DNA from: Streptomyces huiliensis
Lineage (GTDB): Bacteria > Actinomycetota > Actinomycetes > Streptomycetales > Streptomycetaceae
Direction of reading: 5' to 3'
Assembly: GCF_020037025.1 (NCBI RefSeq)
Contig: NZ_JAIQLH010000037.1
Coordinates: forward strand, 1 to 64,000
DNA length: 64,000 nucleotides
The position numbers and the translations under genes are program-made. Below the pieces are notes generated by a model that was not told where the DNA came from, searched no databases, and was given only the letters and a program-made list of their open reading frames with translations. The number at the start of each line of letters is the position of its first letter. The first letter of the stretch is position 1. Shown here in pieces: positions 18,701-26,611 of the stretch.

Positions 18701-18804
18701 GCGGGCTCCGGGGTGCCCCAGAAGGCCATGGCCCCGTCGCCCGGCACGTCGGGATCCGGAACGAACGTCGCCTGCAAGCGGCCGGGAAACTCCGGCGTGC
18801 CCAT
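15748..18804 (-). CDS. SNF2-family helicase/ATPase
   Basis: About 1018 residues. The N-terminal half is an Ala-rich region with an acidic run of Asp/Glu near residue 110, then the helicase-associated domain. The SNF2 core has the Walker A equivalent DDMGLGKTLQ (about residue 555), DEAQQIKN as Walker B (about 650), LTGTPVENRL, and a C-terminal helicase lobe with FTQYRVM, ISLKAGGFGLNLT and DRAHRLGQTK. It is a DNA translocase of the kind paired with SWIM proteins. I used ATG 18804 (MGTPEFPGRLQ); an earlier in-frame start at 18945 adds a poorly conserved leader. The gene lies inside the polyketide cluster. Confidence 0.9.
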   Translation of the reverse strand: MGTPEFPGRLQATFVPDPDVPGDGAMAFWGTPEPAAEAAALGLPAARAAAGTRLPTLLPHGGSLVDADVPALLVPVGEAVGALAALAAARDEDDGDEEDEEDEEGAEEAHAVPEHLWDHSVRAWAVAARLALEHVTAGHLVPALSEAGEGRVRAHWRAETGGDPRLAALAQALPAAAHALRTTAPSPDGTPGEARVWSPLALLTAFCDAVADACARAQSPAAPADSWTAALAGATDVSAPAGLTPERLAEWAEAGGGERAAARLCLRLGTPAGPDALWPLTFHVEAVDEPGTLVSAERVWDSGSGTLAVAGRVLAGPQEALTEGLGRAARVFRPLAAALEESRPVRVLLNPFQAAELFGDTATALHTAGIGLAVPDALSGGHDKHGENGGHGNVLAPRLRVGTRRTARKNAGAPPGRTVTYRWEAVVGDEPATPDEVALLASRGEPLAPWRDTWVRLDPDRIDDLAGLVGKTGRLSTAEALSIALCGRHRTDEFGDVPAVADGSVADLVARLREAGRRTEPDLTGVHADLRDYQRRGVAWLQSLTDLGFGALLADDMGLGKTLQTIALLAGRTGDRPRLVVCPTSVVSNWERELARFAPGLTVVRHHGTRRATDPAAFAPGAVVVTSYALLRLDADLLASVDWDLVVLDEAQQIKNHTAQTARAAMRLEARSRVALTGTPVENRLSELWSITHFANPGLLGSHRRFKEQFAGPIERDGDKEAAERLRAVVTPFVLRRLKSAVVDELPAKMESTVPCDLTAEQARLYRAAVADALDGDEGLGTGSRRQGNVLRLLTHLKQICNHPVQYLHEEETTATGSLAGRSGKLMRATEMLGEAVAAGDRALVFTQYRVMGDLLSRHLAAELGLDDVPFLHGGTPPERRDAMVDAFQHDDTASPILIISLKAGGFGLNLTRASHVLHYDRWWNPAVEDQATDRAHRLGQTKTVHVHKLVTADTFEERIAALLESKRSLADAVVGTSETWLAELDDDALRALVRLADSEESTGAGDPTLSAATGETA

Positions 18805-18957
18805 ACAGCGTTCCCATCTGTTCGGAAATACGGACTCCAGGAAGGCGGACAGCATAACCAGGCAATGCCGGAATTTCACATGGAGCCGGTGGAGGGCGTA
18901 TTTCCGAGGGGCGGAGTGAGGTGTTCCGGGAGCGTTCCCGGGCACTCCCGGACGGGA

Positions 18958-20148
18958 TTATTCGCCGTCCGCCGCCGCCGTGTACCAGCTGTACGGGTCG
19001 ACGTCCCGCGGCACCCAGGACGGAGCGCCCTGCTCGGCGTTGAGGGCCTTCTCGATCACCACCAGGTTGTGGTGGACGTGTACCGCGGCGATGTGGCGGT
19101 CGGTGTATGAGGGCTCCTGCCCGGGGGTCTCCGGGCGCTCCTGGTGGTTCAGGCCGTCCAGCAGGGTCTTGACGAAGCCCATGGAGGTGCCGGCGTCGGT
19201 GAGGTCGGCGGCGTTGCCGCCCCAGCCCGGCCAGTAGGCGGTCTGGGTGTCCTCGATGACGTAGAGGCCGCCCGGGCGGAGGTGCCGGAAGAGGCTCCCG
19301 AAGGAGGTGAGGACGTGGTGGTTGAGGTGGCTGCCGTCGTCGATGACGATGTCGAACGGGCCGGTCTCGGCGGCCAGGCCCTCCAGGTACGCGGGGTCGC
19401 CCTGGTCGCCGCGGAGCGGATGCAGCCGGGGCTCGGCGATGCCGTGCTTCTCGTAGATGTCCAGGCCGTACACCGTGCCCCGGCGGAAGTAGTGCTTCCA
19501 CATGCGGAGTGAGGCGCCGCCCTGGTCGGGGGCGTCATAGCCGCCGATGCCGATCTCCAGCAGGGTGACGGGGTCGTTCCGCAGCGGCGCGAAGTAGCGG
19601 TCGTAGTGCGGGGTGTACCAGTGGCCGCCCCACTTGTCGGAGCCGAAGCGCACCGCCAGCTCGTCCAGCGAGCGCTCGGGCCGGGACAGCGCGCCGGCGA
19701 GCTGGTGCAGGGCGGTGACGGCCGCGGCGCGCTCGGCGTGCTCGGGGTCGGCCGGGTCGAAGCTCGGCCGCTCGGGCTCGGTGATCCGCAGCTCGCGGGT
19801 GGCTTGGTGGCGGCCGGGCGCGGTGCCGTACAGGGCGCGGAGCAGCTCGACGAGGTCCTGGGCCAGGTACGCGCGGGCGCCCTCGGCCGGGCCCGGCGCC
19901 ACGTCGGCGGCCCCGCCGCCCAGCGTGACGGTGTACTCCAGCCGCTCCCCGCCCAGCCGCAGGACCACCCGGACGGCCGTCTTGACCGGCGGCTCGGGGA
20001 AGAGCGGGGCGCGGGAGGCCGCCTCGCGCAGCAGGGCCTCGGCCGCGGGCCGGGCGCCCAGCTCGGCGAGGCCCGCGGCGGCCTCCGCGTCGGACCGGTC
20101 GGCCAGGGCGATGAGGCGGGTCTCCAGGCTGATGGCGGGTGTCGGCAT
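18958..20148 (-). CDS. Sugar O-methyltransferase (MycE/ElmMI-like) no. 1
   Basis: 396 residues with two parts: an N-terminal helical domain and a C-terminal Rossmann SAM-dependent methyltransferase. Motifs are VRFGSDKWGGHWYTPHYDRYF, LLEIGIGGYDAP (SAM-binding glycine loop), YGLDIYEKHG, and FDIVIDDGSHLNHHV (DDGSH, metal/substrate site). This pattern matches Mg2+-dependent enzymes that methylate hydroxyls of attached deoxysugars, such as MycE and the elloramycin rhamnose methyltransferases. Together with the paralogue at 28761-29957 it predicts a di-O-methylated rhamnose. ATG 20148 with AAGGAG upstream. It is divergent from the glycosyltransferase. Confidence 0.88.
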   Translation of the reverse strand: MPTPAISLETRLIALADRSDAEAAAGLAELGARPAAEALLREAASRAPLFPEPPVKTAVRVVLRLGGERLEYTVTLGGGAADVAPGPAEGARAYLAQDLVELLRALYGTAPGRHQATRELRITEPERPSFDPADPEHAERAAAVTALHQLAGALSRPERSLDELAVRFGSDKWGGHWYTPHYDRYFAPLRNDPVTLLEIGIGGYDAPDQGGASLRMWKHYFRRGTVYGLDIYEKHGIAEPRLHPLRGDQGDPAYLEGLAAETGPFDIVIDDGSHLNHHVLTSFGSLFRHLRPGGLYVIEDTQTAYWPGWGGNAADLTDAGTSMGFVKTLLDGLNHQERPETPGQEPSYTDRHIAAVHVHHNLVVIEKALNAEQGAPSWVPRDVDPYSWYTAAADGE

Positions 20149-20609
20149 GCGGGCGCTCCTTGGGCTGGCGGGTCGGGGGCCGGGGGCCGGGGATGCGACG
20201 GCCTCTCGGTGACGGGGTCGCCGCCACGCTAGGAACGGCCCCTTGAGGGCGGCTCGACCTGCCCGGGGAGGCGGGGCCGGACCGGCGGCGGCCCGACGGT
20301 GGTCCGATGGCGATCCGGTGGCGGTCCGATGGCGGCCCGGCGAAATCCGGCCATCCCGCCCCTTTTCGGCCGGATATTTCGCCGGGGTAATTCAGAGCCG
20401 CATTTACCCGTCAATGTCAAATCATCCGGAAGGCATTTCGAGAGCAGGAATTCCAGAGATGTCAAACGCGCTGTCCCGGCGGCGCCGCGCCCGCCCTCCC
20501 GAATTCCCGTGCGGGGGATTCGCCCGCCCGTGCGCACCCGGATCGAGAGCGGCTCTAGTGCCGGACGGAAGCCTGTCCCGGTCACTGGACCCGGCCGGAG
20601 AGGCAGCCG
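20149..20609. promoter_or_regulatory. Divergent intergenic region of methyltransferase and glycosyltransferase
   Basis: 461 bp without a supported gene, with an AT-richer patch at about 20370-20470. TTGAGGG (20243) and TCGACCT (20254) are 11 bp apart, and TCAAATC (20417), TCGAGAG (20438) and TCAAACG (20462) lie about two turns apart. These could be weaker SARP heptamers. Promoters for both flanking genes should lie here. Confidence 0.4.
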
Positions 20610-21893
20610 ATGCGCGTTCTGATCGCCGCACCCGCTCTCGACGCCCACTTCAACGGCTGCGTGCCGCTGGCGTGGGCGCTGCGGACAGCGGGGCACGAGG
20701 TGCGGGTGGCGAGCCAGCCCCCGCTGACGGCCGGGATCACCTCGGCCGGACTCACCGCCGTCCCCGTCGGCTCCGACCCGGAGCTCGCCCGCGTGATGGC
20801 CACGGCCGGGCCCCGGATCTACGCCCACCACCAGGGCCTGGACCTCATGGGCAGCGCGGACCGGCCCGTCTCCGCCGACTTCCTGCGCACCAGCGGCGAG
20901 CTGCTCACCGAGGCGTTCTACTCCCGGATCAACAGCGAGGAGACCGTCGACGACCTCGTGGCGTTCTGCCGCGCCTGGCGGCCCGACCTGGTCCTCTGGG
21001 AGACCTTCACCTTCGCCGGCGCCCTCGCGGCCCACGTAACCGGCACGCCGCACGCCCGGCTGCTCTGGGGCCCCGACCTCTTCCTCCAGATGCGCCGTAC
21101 CCTGCTGGCCCACCACGAGCGCGACGGCGTCGACGCCGCCCGCACCCCCGAGGCCGACCCTGTCAGGCACTGGCTGACCGGGCACCTCGCGCGCTACGAC
21201 CGGCCGTTCACGGAGGAGGTCGTCCAGGGGCAGTGGCGCGTCGACCAGATGCCCGCGAGCATGCGGCTCGCCCCCGGACAGCCCACCGTCACCATGCGGT
21301 ACGTGCCCTACAACGGCCCCGTCCCGGCCGTCGTGCCGGACTGGCTGCGCACGGCGCCCGAGCGGCCGCGCGTCTGCCTGACCAAGGGCCTGAGCGTCCG
21401 CACCATCGACTCGCCCGACGGGCGCGCCGTCACCACCGAGGACTTCTTCGAGGCCGTCGCCGGCCTGGACGCCGAGGTCGTCGCCATCCTCGACGACGCC
21501 GAACGCGACCGGCTGACCTCGGTGCCGGACAACACCCGGGTCGTGGACCACGTCCCGCTGCACGCCCTGATGCCCACCTGCGCCGCCCTCGTGCACCACG
21601 GCGGCGCCGGGACCTGGTCGACCGCCGCCGTCCACGGCGTCCCGCAGATCGTCCTGGCCTCCATGTGGGACAACGTGCACCGGGCGCGCCGCACGGAGGA
21701 GGTCGGGGCCGGACTCTCCCTGCCGCCCGGCGGCCTGACCCCCGCCGGGCTGCGCACGGCCCTCGAACGGCTGCTGACCGAGCCCGCGTTCAAGGCCGGG
21801 GCGGAGGCGCTGCGACAGGAGATGCTCGCCGAGCCCAGCCCCAACGACGTCGTGCCCGAGCTGGAGCGGCTGGCGGCGCTCCACCGCGCCTGA
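20610..21893 (+). CDS. Family 1 glycosyltransferase (rhamnosyltransferase candidate)
   Basis: 427 residues of GT-B fold. The N-terminus is MRVLIAAPALDAHFNGCVPLAWALRTAGHEV, and the C-terminal nucleotide-sugar site is HHGGAGTWSTAAVHGVPQIV. These are the signatures of antibiotic glycosyltransferases that use dTDP-deoxysugars. As the only glycosyltransferase in the cluster, next to a complete dTDP-L-rhamnose set, it probably adds L-rhamnose to the polyketide aglycone, as in elloramycin or steffimycin. The ATG is preceded by GGAGAGG. A small dimeric-barrel protein follows 41 bp downstream. Confidence 0.92.
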   Translation: MRVLIAAPALDAHFNGCVPLAWALRTAGHEVRVASQPPLTAGITSAGLTAVPVGSDPELARVMATAGPRIYAHHQGLDLMGSADRPVSADFLRTSGELLTEAFYSRINSEETVDDLVAFCRAWRPDLVLWETFTFAGALAAHVTGTPHARLLWGPDLFLQMRRTLLAHHERDGVDAARTPEADPVRHWLTGHLARYDRPFTEEVVQGQWRVDQMPASMRLAPGQPTVTMRYVPYNGPVPAVVPDWLRTAPERPRVCLTKGLSVRTIDSPDGRAVTTEDFFEAVAGLDAEVVAILDDAERDRLTSVPDNTRVVDHVPLHALMPTCAALVHHGGAGTWSTAAVHGVPQIVLASMWDNVHRARRTEEVGAGLSLPPGGLTPAGLRTALERLLTEPAFKAGAEALRQEMLAEPSPNDVVPELERLAALHRA

Positions 21894-21934
21894 CCCCACC
21901 CATACCCGCACACCACCAGGAGAACGGAAACCCC

Positions 21935-22240
21935 ATGGCCCTCTTCGCCGTTCTGGCCACCCAGAACCCCGCGGGCATCAGCGCCGACGAGTTCCGGGCG
22001 CGGCTGCCCGAAGGCTTCGCCTACACCAAGGCCCTGGCCGACAAGGGCGTGATCAAACACAGCTGGGTCCGGGTCGGCGCCGCCGGCGGCCTCCTCATCT
22101 ACGACGTGGGGAGCCACGAGGAGCTGCTCGCCCACCTCTACGACAACCCGATGAGCCCGCACCTGAAGTTCGAGGTCATCCCGCTGGCCGTGCCGGGTTC
22201 CTTCGACTCGACGGCGTACCAGGAGAAGCGGGACGCCTGA
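21935..22240 (+). CDS. Small dimeric alpha/beta-barrel protein (muconolactone isomerase-like)
   Basis: 101 residues: MALFAVLATQNPAGISADEFRARLPEGFAYTKALADKG, then HSWVRVGAAGGLLIYDVGSHEELLAHLYDNPMS. The length and the ferredoxin-like alternation resemble muconolactone isomerase-type proteins. Its biochemical role is unknown; in this cluster it could isomerise, cyclise or oxidise an aromatic intermediate. AGGAG lies well placed before the ATG, and it is cotranscribed with the glycosyltransferase. It ends at a strong hairpin. Confidence 0.7.
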   Translation: MALFAVLATQNPAGISADEFRARLPEGFAYTKALADKGVIKHSWVRVGAAGGLLIYDVGSHEELLAHLYDNPMSPHLKFEVIPLAVPGSFDSTAYQEKRDA

Positions 22241-22247
22241 GACGCGT

Positions 22248-22284
22248 GGGAGGGGGGTGGCCGGGATCCGTCCACCCCCCTCCC
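22248..22284. terminator. Bidirectional hairpin terminator
   Basis: A perfect 13-bp stem GGGAGGGGGGTGG with its complement and an 11-nt loop, between convergent genes. Confidence 0.8.
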
Positions 22285-22291
22285 TCGTCCC

Positions 22292-23812
22292 CTACGGCAG
22301 CTCGACCGACAGGGTGTGCCGGAACACGTCCTTCGGGTCCCACGCCGCCTTCGCCCGCTGGAGGCGCGGGTAGTTGTCCTTGTAGTAGAGGTGGTGCCAA
22401 GGCACGCCCGACGTGTTCCACACGGGGTCCGCGAGGTCGCCGTCCGGGTAGTTGATGTACGTCCCGTCGCTCGCGTCGTCCGGTACGGGCACCCCGCCGC
22501 TGTGCGCGTACACGTCCCGGTACAGCTCCCGGATCCAGCGCAGGTGCTCCTCGTCCTCCGCCGGGTTCTGCCACAGGTCCACGTAGAACGCCTTGATCAC
22601 CGCGGTGCGCTGGGCCGTCGCCGTGCGGTCCGGCGGGACGGTGCCCACCTTGCCGCCGTACGACATGAACAGCACGCCGGCGCCCATGTGCCCGTGCCCG
22701 TCGGTCAACCCGTCGTACAGCACGTCCAGTTGCCCGTCGGTGTAGCCCTTGAGCAGGTAGGCCGCCTTGCCCTTGGAGCGCATGCCGGTGACGGTGTCGG
22801 GGAGCGTCGGGTGGAGCATCGACTCCAGCCACGGCCGGGTCCGCACCATGTGCTGCGGGCGCAGGCCGACGCCCTCGTCGAGCGCGTCGAGGTACTCCTG
22901 GAGGAGCCGCTCGGCGTCCGGCACCCCGGCGTCCATCTGCGTGCTCATGATGAAGGCGCCGGACGCCCGGTGGAAGGCACCCACCACGCTGAACAGGCTC
23001 GCGTACGGCGAGTCGGGGGCGCTGTTGCGCTCGTGCCACTCGGCGTGGTTGCGCATCAGCCGGCGGAAGCGGTCCCGGGTCAGGTCGTCCCAGGACCAGG
23101 TGACCAGGCTGTCGAGGACCGTGGCGGGCGGCTTCGGCAGCAGCTCGGAGGGCTCGGGGCTGTCCTCGTGGGAGCCCTCGGGAGAGCGCAGCCAGTAGCG
23201 GGTGACCACGCCGAAGTTGCCGCCCCCGCCGCCGGTGTGGGCCCACCACAGGTCCTGGAGCGCGCCCTCGTCGTCCCGCGTCGCCACCACCTTCCGCGCG
23301 GAGCCCGACGCGTCCACGACCACGACCTCCACCCCGTACAGGTAGTCGACGACGCAGCCGTGCAGCCGGGTCAGCGGGCCGTAGCCGCCGCCGAGGATGT
23401 GCCCGCCGGCCGCCACCGACGGGCAGGAGCCGCCGGGGATCGTCACGCCCCAGCCCTTGTACAGGGCCCGGTAGACCGTGCTCAGCTGCGCGCCGGGACC
23501 GATGGCGAAGGCGTTCCGCTCCGGGTCGAAGAAGACGTCGTCCAGCTCGGACAGGTCGATCAGGAAGCGGGTCCGCGGACCGTCGACGAAGTCCTCCAGG
23601 CAGTGCCCGCCGCTGCGTACGGCGATCCGCTGCCCGGCGTCCACGGCGTCCTGCACGGCCCGGACGGTCTGCTCGGCCGACCCCACGATCCGGATGTGGT
23701 CGGGGCTGCCGGTGAACCGGTGGTTGACCCCCTTGATCAGGTCGCCGTAGCGGGGGTCCGCCGCGTCGATGCGGACCGGTCCCAGCGGGGGGCGGCTCGC
23801 GCCGTCGGTCAT
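22292..23812 (-). CDS. Bicovalent FAD-linked oxidase (AknOx/BBE-like)
   Basis: 506 residues of the berberine-bridge/PCMH flavin oxidase family. The FAD attachment residues are visible: His70 in [10 protein letters not shown] and Cys130 in [12 protein letters not shown], the same two positions reported for aclacinomycin oxidoreductase. The motif [11 protein letters not shown] and the C-terminal NYPDGDL and [18 protein letters not shown] are typical. Relatives oxidise sugar hydroxyls or aromatic intermediates with O2 as acceptor. Here it may oxidise the rhamnose, which would alter sugar identity, or the aglycone; the sequence does not decide. No Tat or Sec signal is obvious. ATG 23812; divergent from the SDR at 23968. 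Confidence 0.9.
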   Translation of the reverse strand: MTDGASRPPLGPVRIDAADPRYGDLIKGVNHRFTGSPDHIRIVGSAEQTVRAVQDAVDAGQRIAVRSGGHCLEDFVDGPRTRFLIDLSELDDVFFDPERNAFAIGPGAQLSTVYRALYKGWGVTIPGGSCPSVAAGGHILGGGYGPLTRLHGCVVDYLYGVEVVVVDASGSARKVVATRDDEGALQDLWWAHTGGGGGNFGVVTRYWLRSPEGSHEDSPEPSELLPKPPATVLDSLVTWSWDDLTRDRFRRLMRNHAEWHERNSAPDSPYASLFSVVGAFHRASGAFIMSTQMDAGVPDAERLLQEYLDALDEGVGLRPQHMVRTRPWLESMLHPTLPDTVTGMRSKGKAAYLLKGYTDGQLDVLYDGLTDGHGHMGAGVLFMSYGGKVGTVPPDRTATAQRTAVIKAFYVDLWQNPAEDEEHLRWIRELYRDVYAHSGGVPVPDDASDGTYINYPDGDLADPVWNTSGVPWHHLYYKDNYPRLQRAKAAWDPKDVFRHTLSVELP

Positions 23813-23928
23813 GTCGTACCTCTTCCGGTCGGTGGTCGGTGGGGCGGACGGCCCGGCGGACCCGTCCGGTCCGCCACGACACACGGCGCGGCTCGAACGG
23901 CGGTGGAGCGTCCTCGGTGCCGGGCGCG

Positions 23929-23946
23929 TCGAGTGTCCTTCGAGCG
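23929..23946. promoter_or_regulatory. Candidate SARP-binding direct repeat
   Basis: TCGAGTG (23929-23935) and TCGAGCG (23940-23946) are direct heptamers 11 bp apart. The second matches the SARP consensus heptamer exactly. They lie just upstream of the SDR start and in the divergent region of the flavin oxidase. The spacing equals that of the pair at 6176. Confidence 0.5.
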
Positions 23947-23967
23947 GCCCGCCCTACCGTCCGGGCC

Positions 23968-24804
23968 GTGACCGAGCAGACGAAGACCGAGCGGACGAAG
24001 ACCGAACAGGCGAGCACCACGACGTCCACCACGACGAACACCGCCGAGCGCCGCGGCGCGGGACCCAGGACCGTCGTCATCACCGGCGGCGGCACCGGCA
24101 TCGGGCGGGCCACCGCCCGGCGGTTCGCCGACGAGGGGGCGCGGGTCCTCGTCGTCGGGCGCAGCGCCGAGACGCTGGCCGGGACCGCCGACGGGCATCC
24201 GTCGGTCAGCACCCTGGCCGTGGACATCACCGACCCCGACGGGCCCGACGCCGTCGTCACCGCCGCCCTGGAGCGGTACGGCCGGCTGGACGTGCTGGTC
24301 AACAACGCGGCCCAGGGCGTGCCGGGGGAGTTGGCGGATCTGGAACCGGAGGTGCTGGACGCCCAGTTGGCGACGAACCTCCGCGCCCCGATGCTCCTCA
24401 CCCGGCGGGCGCTCGACGCGCTGACGGAGACCTCGGGCACGGTCGTGAACGTCAGCACGGCCGGCTCCCTGGGCCGCCGCGCCTGGCCGGGCATGTCCGT
24501 CTACGGCGCGTCGAAGGCCGCCCTCGACTTCCTCACCCGGACCTGGGCCGTCGAGTTCGCGCCGCGCGGCGTCCGCGTCGTGGCCGTCGCCCCCGGTGTC
24601 ATCGACACCGGCATGGCCACCCGCAACGGCACCGGCGAGGCCGACTACCGGGCGTTCATCGAGGGCATCGCCGGGCGCGTGCCCTCCGGCCGGGTCGGCC
24701 GCCCGGAGGAGATCGCCTGGTGGATCGCCCGCCTCGCCGACCCCGAGGGCAGCTACGCCAACGGCACCGTGCTGGCGGTCGACGGCGCCCTCTCCGTGCA
24801 GTGA
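23968..24804 (+). CDS. Short-chain dehydrogenase/reductase
   Basis: 278 residues. A Thr/Glu-rich N-terminal extension of about 35 residues precedes the classical SDR core: [15 protein letters not shown] (cofactor), [16 protein letters not shown] (Ser) and [10 protein letters not shown] (Tyr-Lys), then [12 protein letters not shown]. It is a NAD(P)-dependent tailoring reductase; the substrate may be a quinone/ketone of the aglycone or the sugar. GTG 23968 was chosen because upstream frame sequence is non-conserved; no good ribosome-binding site is visible, suggesting leaderless or weak initiation. It starts the plus-strand run SDR-rmlC-rmlA-rmlB-rmlD. Confidence 0.82.
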   Translation: MTEQTKTERTKTEQASTTTSTTTNTAERRGAGPRTVVITGGGTGIGRATARRFADEGARVLVVGRSAETLAGTADGHPSVSTLAVDITDPDGPDAVVTAALERYGRLDVLVNNAAQGVPGELADLEPEVLDAQLATNLRAPMLLTRRALDALTETSGTVVNVSTAGSLGRRAWPGMSVYGASKAALDFLTRTWAVEFAPRGVRVVAVAPGVIDTGMATRNGTGEADYRAFIEGIAGRVPSGRVGRPEEIAWWIARLADPEGSYANGTVLAVDGALSVQ

Positions 24805-24817
24805 GGGGGAACAGGTG

Positions 24818-25441
24818 ATGCGACCGCTGCGGATCGAGGGGGCCTGGACCGACGAGCCGACGGTCTTCGGCGACGACCGGGGCAGCTTCCACGAGTGGTT
24901 CAAGGCCGACGCGTTCGAGGCGGCCACCAGTCGGCGGCTGGAGCTCGCCCAGGCCAACATGTCGGTGTCGCGCCGCGGGGTCGTGCGCGGCGTCCACTTC
25001 AGCGACGTACCGCCCGGCCAGGCCAAGTACGTGCGGTGCGTCCGGGGCGCGGTCCTCGACGTCGTCGTGGACCTGCGCACCGGATCCCCGACCTTCGGGG
25101 AGTGGGAGGCCGTCCGGCTGGACGACGCCGAGCACCGCGCGGTCTTCCTGTCCGAGGGCCTGGGCCACGGCTTCGCCGCCCTCACCGACCAGGCGACCGT
25201 CGTCTACCTCTGCTCCACCGGCTACGCCCCCGAGCGCGAGCACGCCGTGCACCCGCTCGACCCGGCGCTGGGCATCGCGTGGCCGGCGGGGGCGGAGCCC
25301 GTCCTGTCGGAGAAGGACCGGCGGGCCCCGACGCTCGCCGAGGCCCGTGAGCAGGGGATCCTGCCGTCGTACGAGAGCTGCGGGCGGCTGCCCGGCCAAC
25401 CGGGCGAGCCGCGCTCCAGACCGGCCCTAGGGGCCGCCTAG
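24818..25441 (+). CDS. rmlC: dTDP-4-dehydrorhamnose 3,5-epimerase
   Basis: 207 residues of the RmlC cupin family: DDRGSFHEWFKADAF, SVSRRGVVRGVHFSD (catalytic His), AKYVRCVRGAVLDVVVDLR, SEGLGHGFAAL and VVYLCSTGYAPEREHAV. It epimerises C3 and C5 of dTDP-4-keto-6-deoxyglucose. With RmlD present, this makes dTDP-L-rhamnose rather than a 2,6-dideoxysugar. ATG 24818 (GTG directly before it) lies 13 bp after the SDR. Confidence 0.93.
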   Translation: MRPLRIEGAWTDEPTVFGDDRGSFHEWFKADAFEAATSRRLELAQANMSVSRRGVVRGVHFSDVPPGQAKYVRCVRGAVLDVVVDLRTGSPTFGEWEAVRLDDAEHRAVFLSEGLGHGFAALTDQATVVYLCSTGYAPEREHAVHPLDPALGIAWPAGAEPVLSEKDRRAPTLAEAREQGILPSYESCGRLPGQPGEPRSRPALGAA

Positions 25442-25543
25442 GGCCCGGTACGAGGCTGGCGGGGGCGCGGCCGACCGCGCCCGGCGGCCGGCGGGCGCGG
25501 CCCGGCGCCGCCGTTCCTCACCGACCGACGGGGAGCCCGTCTC

Positions 25544-26611
25544 GTGAAAGCTCTCGTACTCGCCGGAGGCACGGGAACCCGCCTCCGGCCGATCACCCAC
25601 ACCTCCGCCAAGCAACTGGTCCCCGTGGCCAACAAGCCCGTCCTCTTCTACGGACTGGAGTCCATCGCGGCGGCGGGCATCGAGGACGTCGTCGTCGTGG
25701 TCGGTGACACGGCGGACGAGATCGAAGCCGCCGTCGGCGACGGCCACCGCTTCGGGCTGCGGGTCCGCTACGTCCGGCAGGACCGGCCGCTCGGCCTCGC
25801 CCACGCCGTCCTCGTCGCCCGCGAACTCCTCGGCGACGACGACTTCGTGATGTACCTCGGCGACAACTTCGTCATCGGCGGCATCACCGCCCTCGTGGAC
25901 GACTTCCGCGCCCGGCGCCCCGACGCCCAGGTGATGCTGACCGCCGTCCGCAACCCGTCCGCGTTCGGCGTGGCCGAGCTCGGCCCGGACGGCCGGATCG
26001 TCCGGCTGGAGGAGAAGCCGAGCCGGCCGCGCAGCGACCTCGCCCTCGTCGGCGTCTACCTCTTCACCCCCGCCGTGCACGAGGCGGTCCGCGCCATCAG
26101 CCCCTCCGGACGCGGCGAACTGGAGATCACCGACGCGATCCAGTGGCTGATCGACGCCGGCCGCGAGGTGCGGTCCGTGGAGATCTCCGGCTACTGGAAG
26201 GACACCGGCAACGTCACCGACATGCTGGAGGTCAACCGCACGGTTCTGGAGTCCGTCACTCCGCAGTTGGACGGCGATGTGGACGAGACCAGTGAGATCA
26301 TCGGTTCGGTCAGGATCGCGAAGGGCGCCCGGGTGCGCCGCTCCCGTATCGTCGGACCCGTCGTGATCGGCGACGGGACGGAGGTCACGGACTCCTACGT
26401 CGGCCCGTTCACCTCCGTCGCCGAGGACTGCCGGATCACCGGCAGCGAGCTGGAGTACTCCATCGTCCTGCGCGGCGCCGCCCTCGAAGGCACCGGCCGG
26501 ATGCAGGCGTCGCTCATCGGACGGTACGCCCGCGTGACGCCGTCGCCGCGAACTCCCCATGTCCATCGCCTGGTACTGGGCGATCACAGCACGGTAGAGC
26601 TGTCCTCATGA
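25544..26611 (+). CDS. rmlA: Glucose-1-phosphate thymidylyltransferase
   Basis: 355 residues, the long form found in antibiotic clusters (StrD-like). The nucleotidyltransferase signature is LVLAGGTGTRLRPITHTSAKQ, with MYLGDNFV and YWKDTGNV. A C-terminal left-handed beta-helix has the hexapeptides SVRIAKGARVRRSRIVGP and VVIGDGTEVTDSYVGP. It makes dTDP-glucose, the pathway entry. GTG 25544; the stop overlaps the rmlB start by 4 bp. Confidence 0.94.
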   Translation: MKALVLAGGTGTRLRPITHTSAKQLVPVANKPVLFYGLESIAAAGIEDVVVVVGDTADEIEAAVGDGHRFGLRVRYVRQDRPLGLAHAVLVARELLGDDDFVMYLGDNFVIGGITALVDDFRARRPDAQVMLTAVRNPSAFGVAELGPDGRIVRLEEKPSRPRSDLALVGVYLFTPAVHEAVRAISPSGRGELEITDAIQWLIDAGREVRSVEISGYWKDTGNVTDMLEVNRTVLESVTPQLDGDVDETSEIIGSVRIAKGARVRRSRIVGPVVIGDGTEVTDSYVGPFTSVAEDCRITGSELEYSIVLRGAALEGTGRMQASLIGRYARVTPSPRTPHVHRLVLGDHSTVELSS

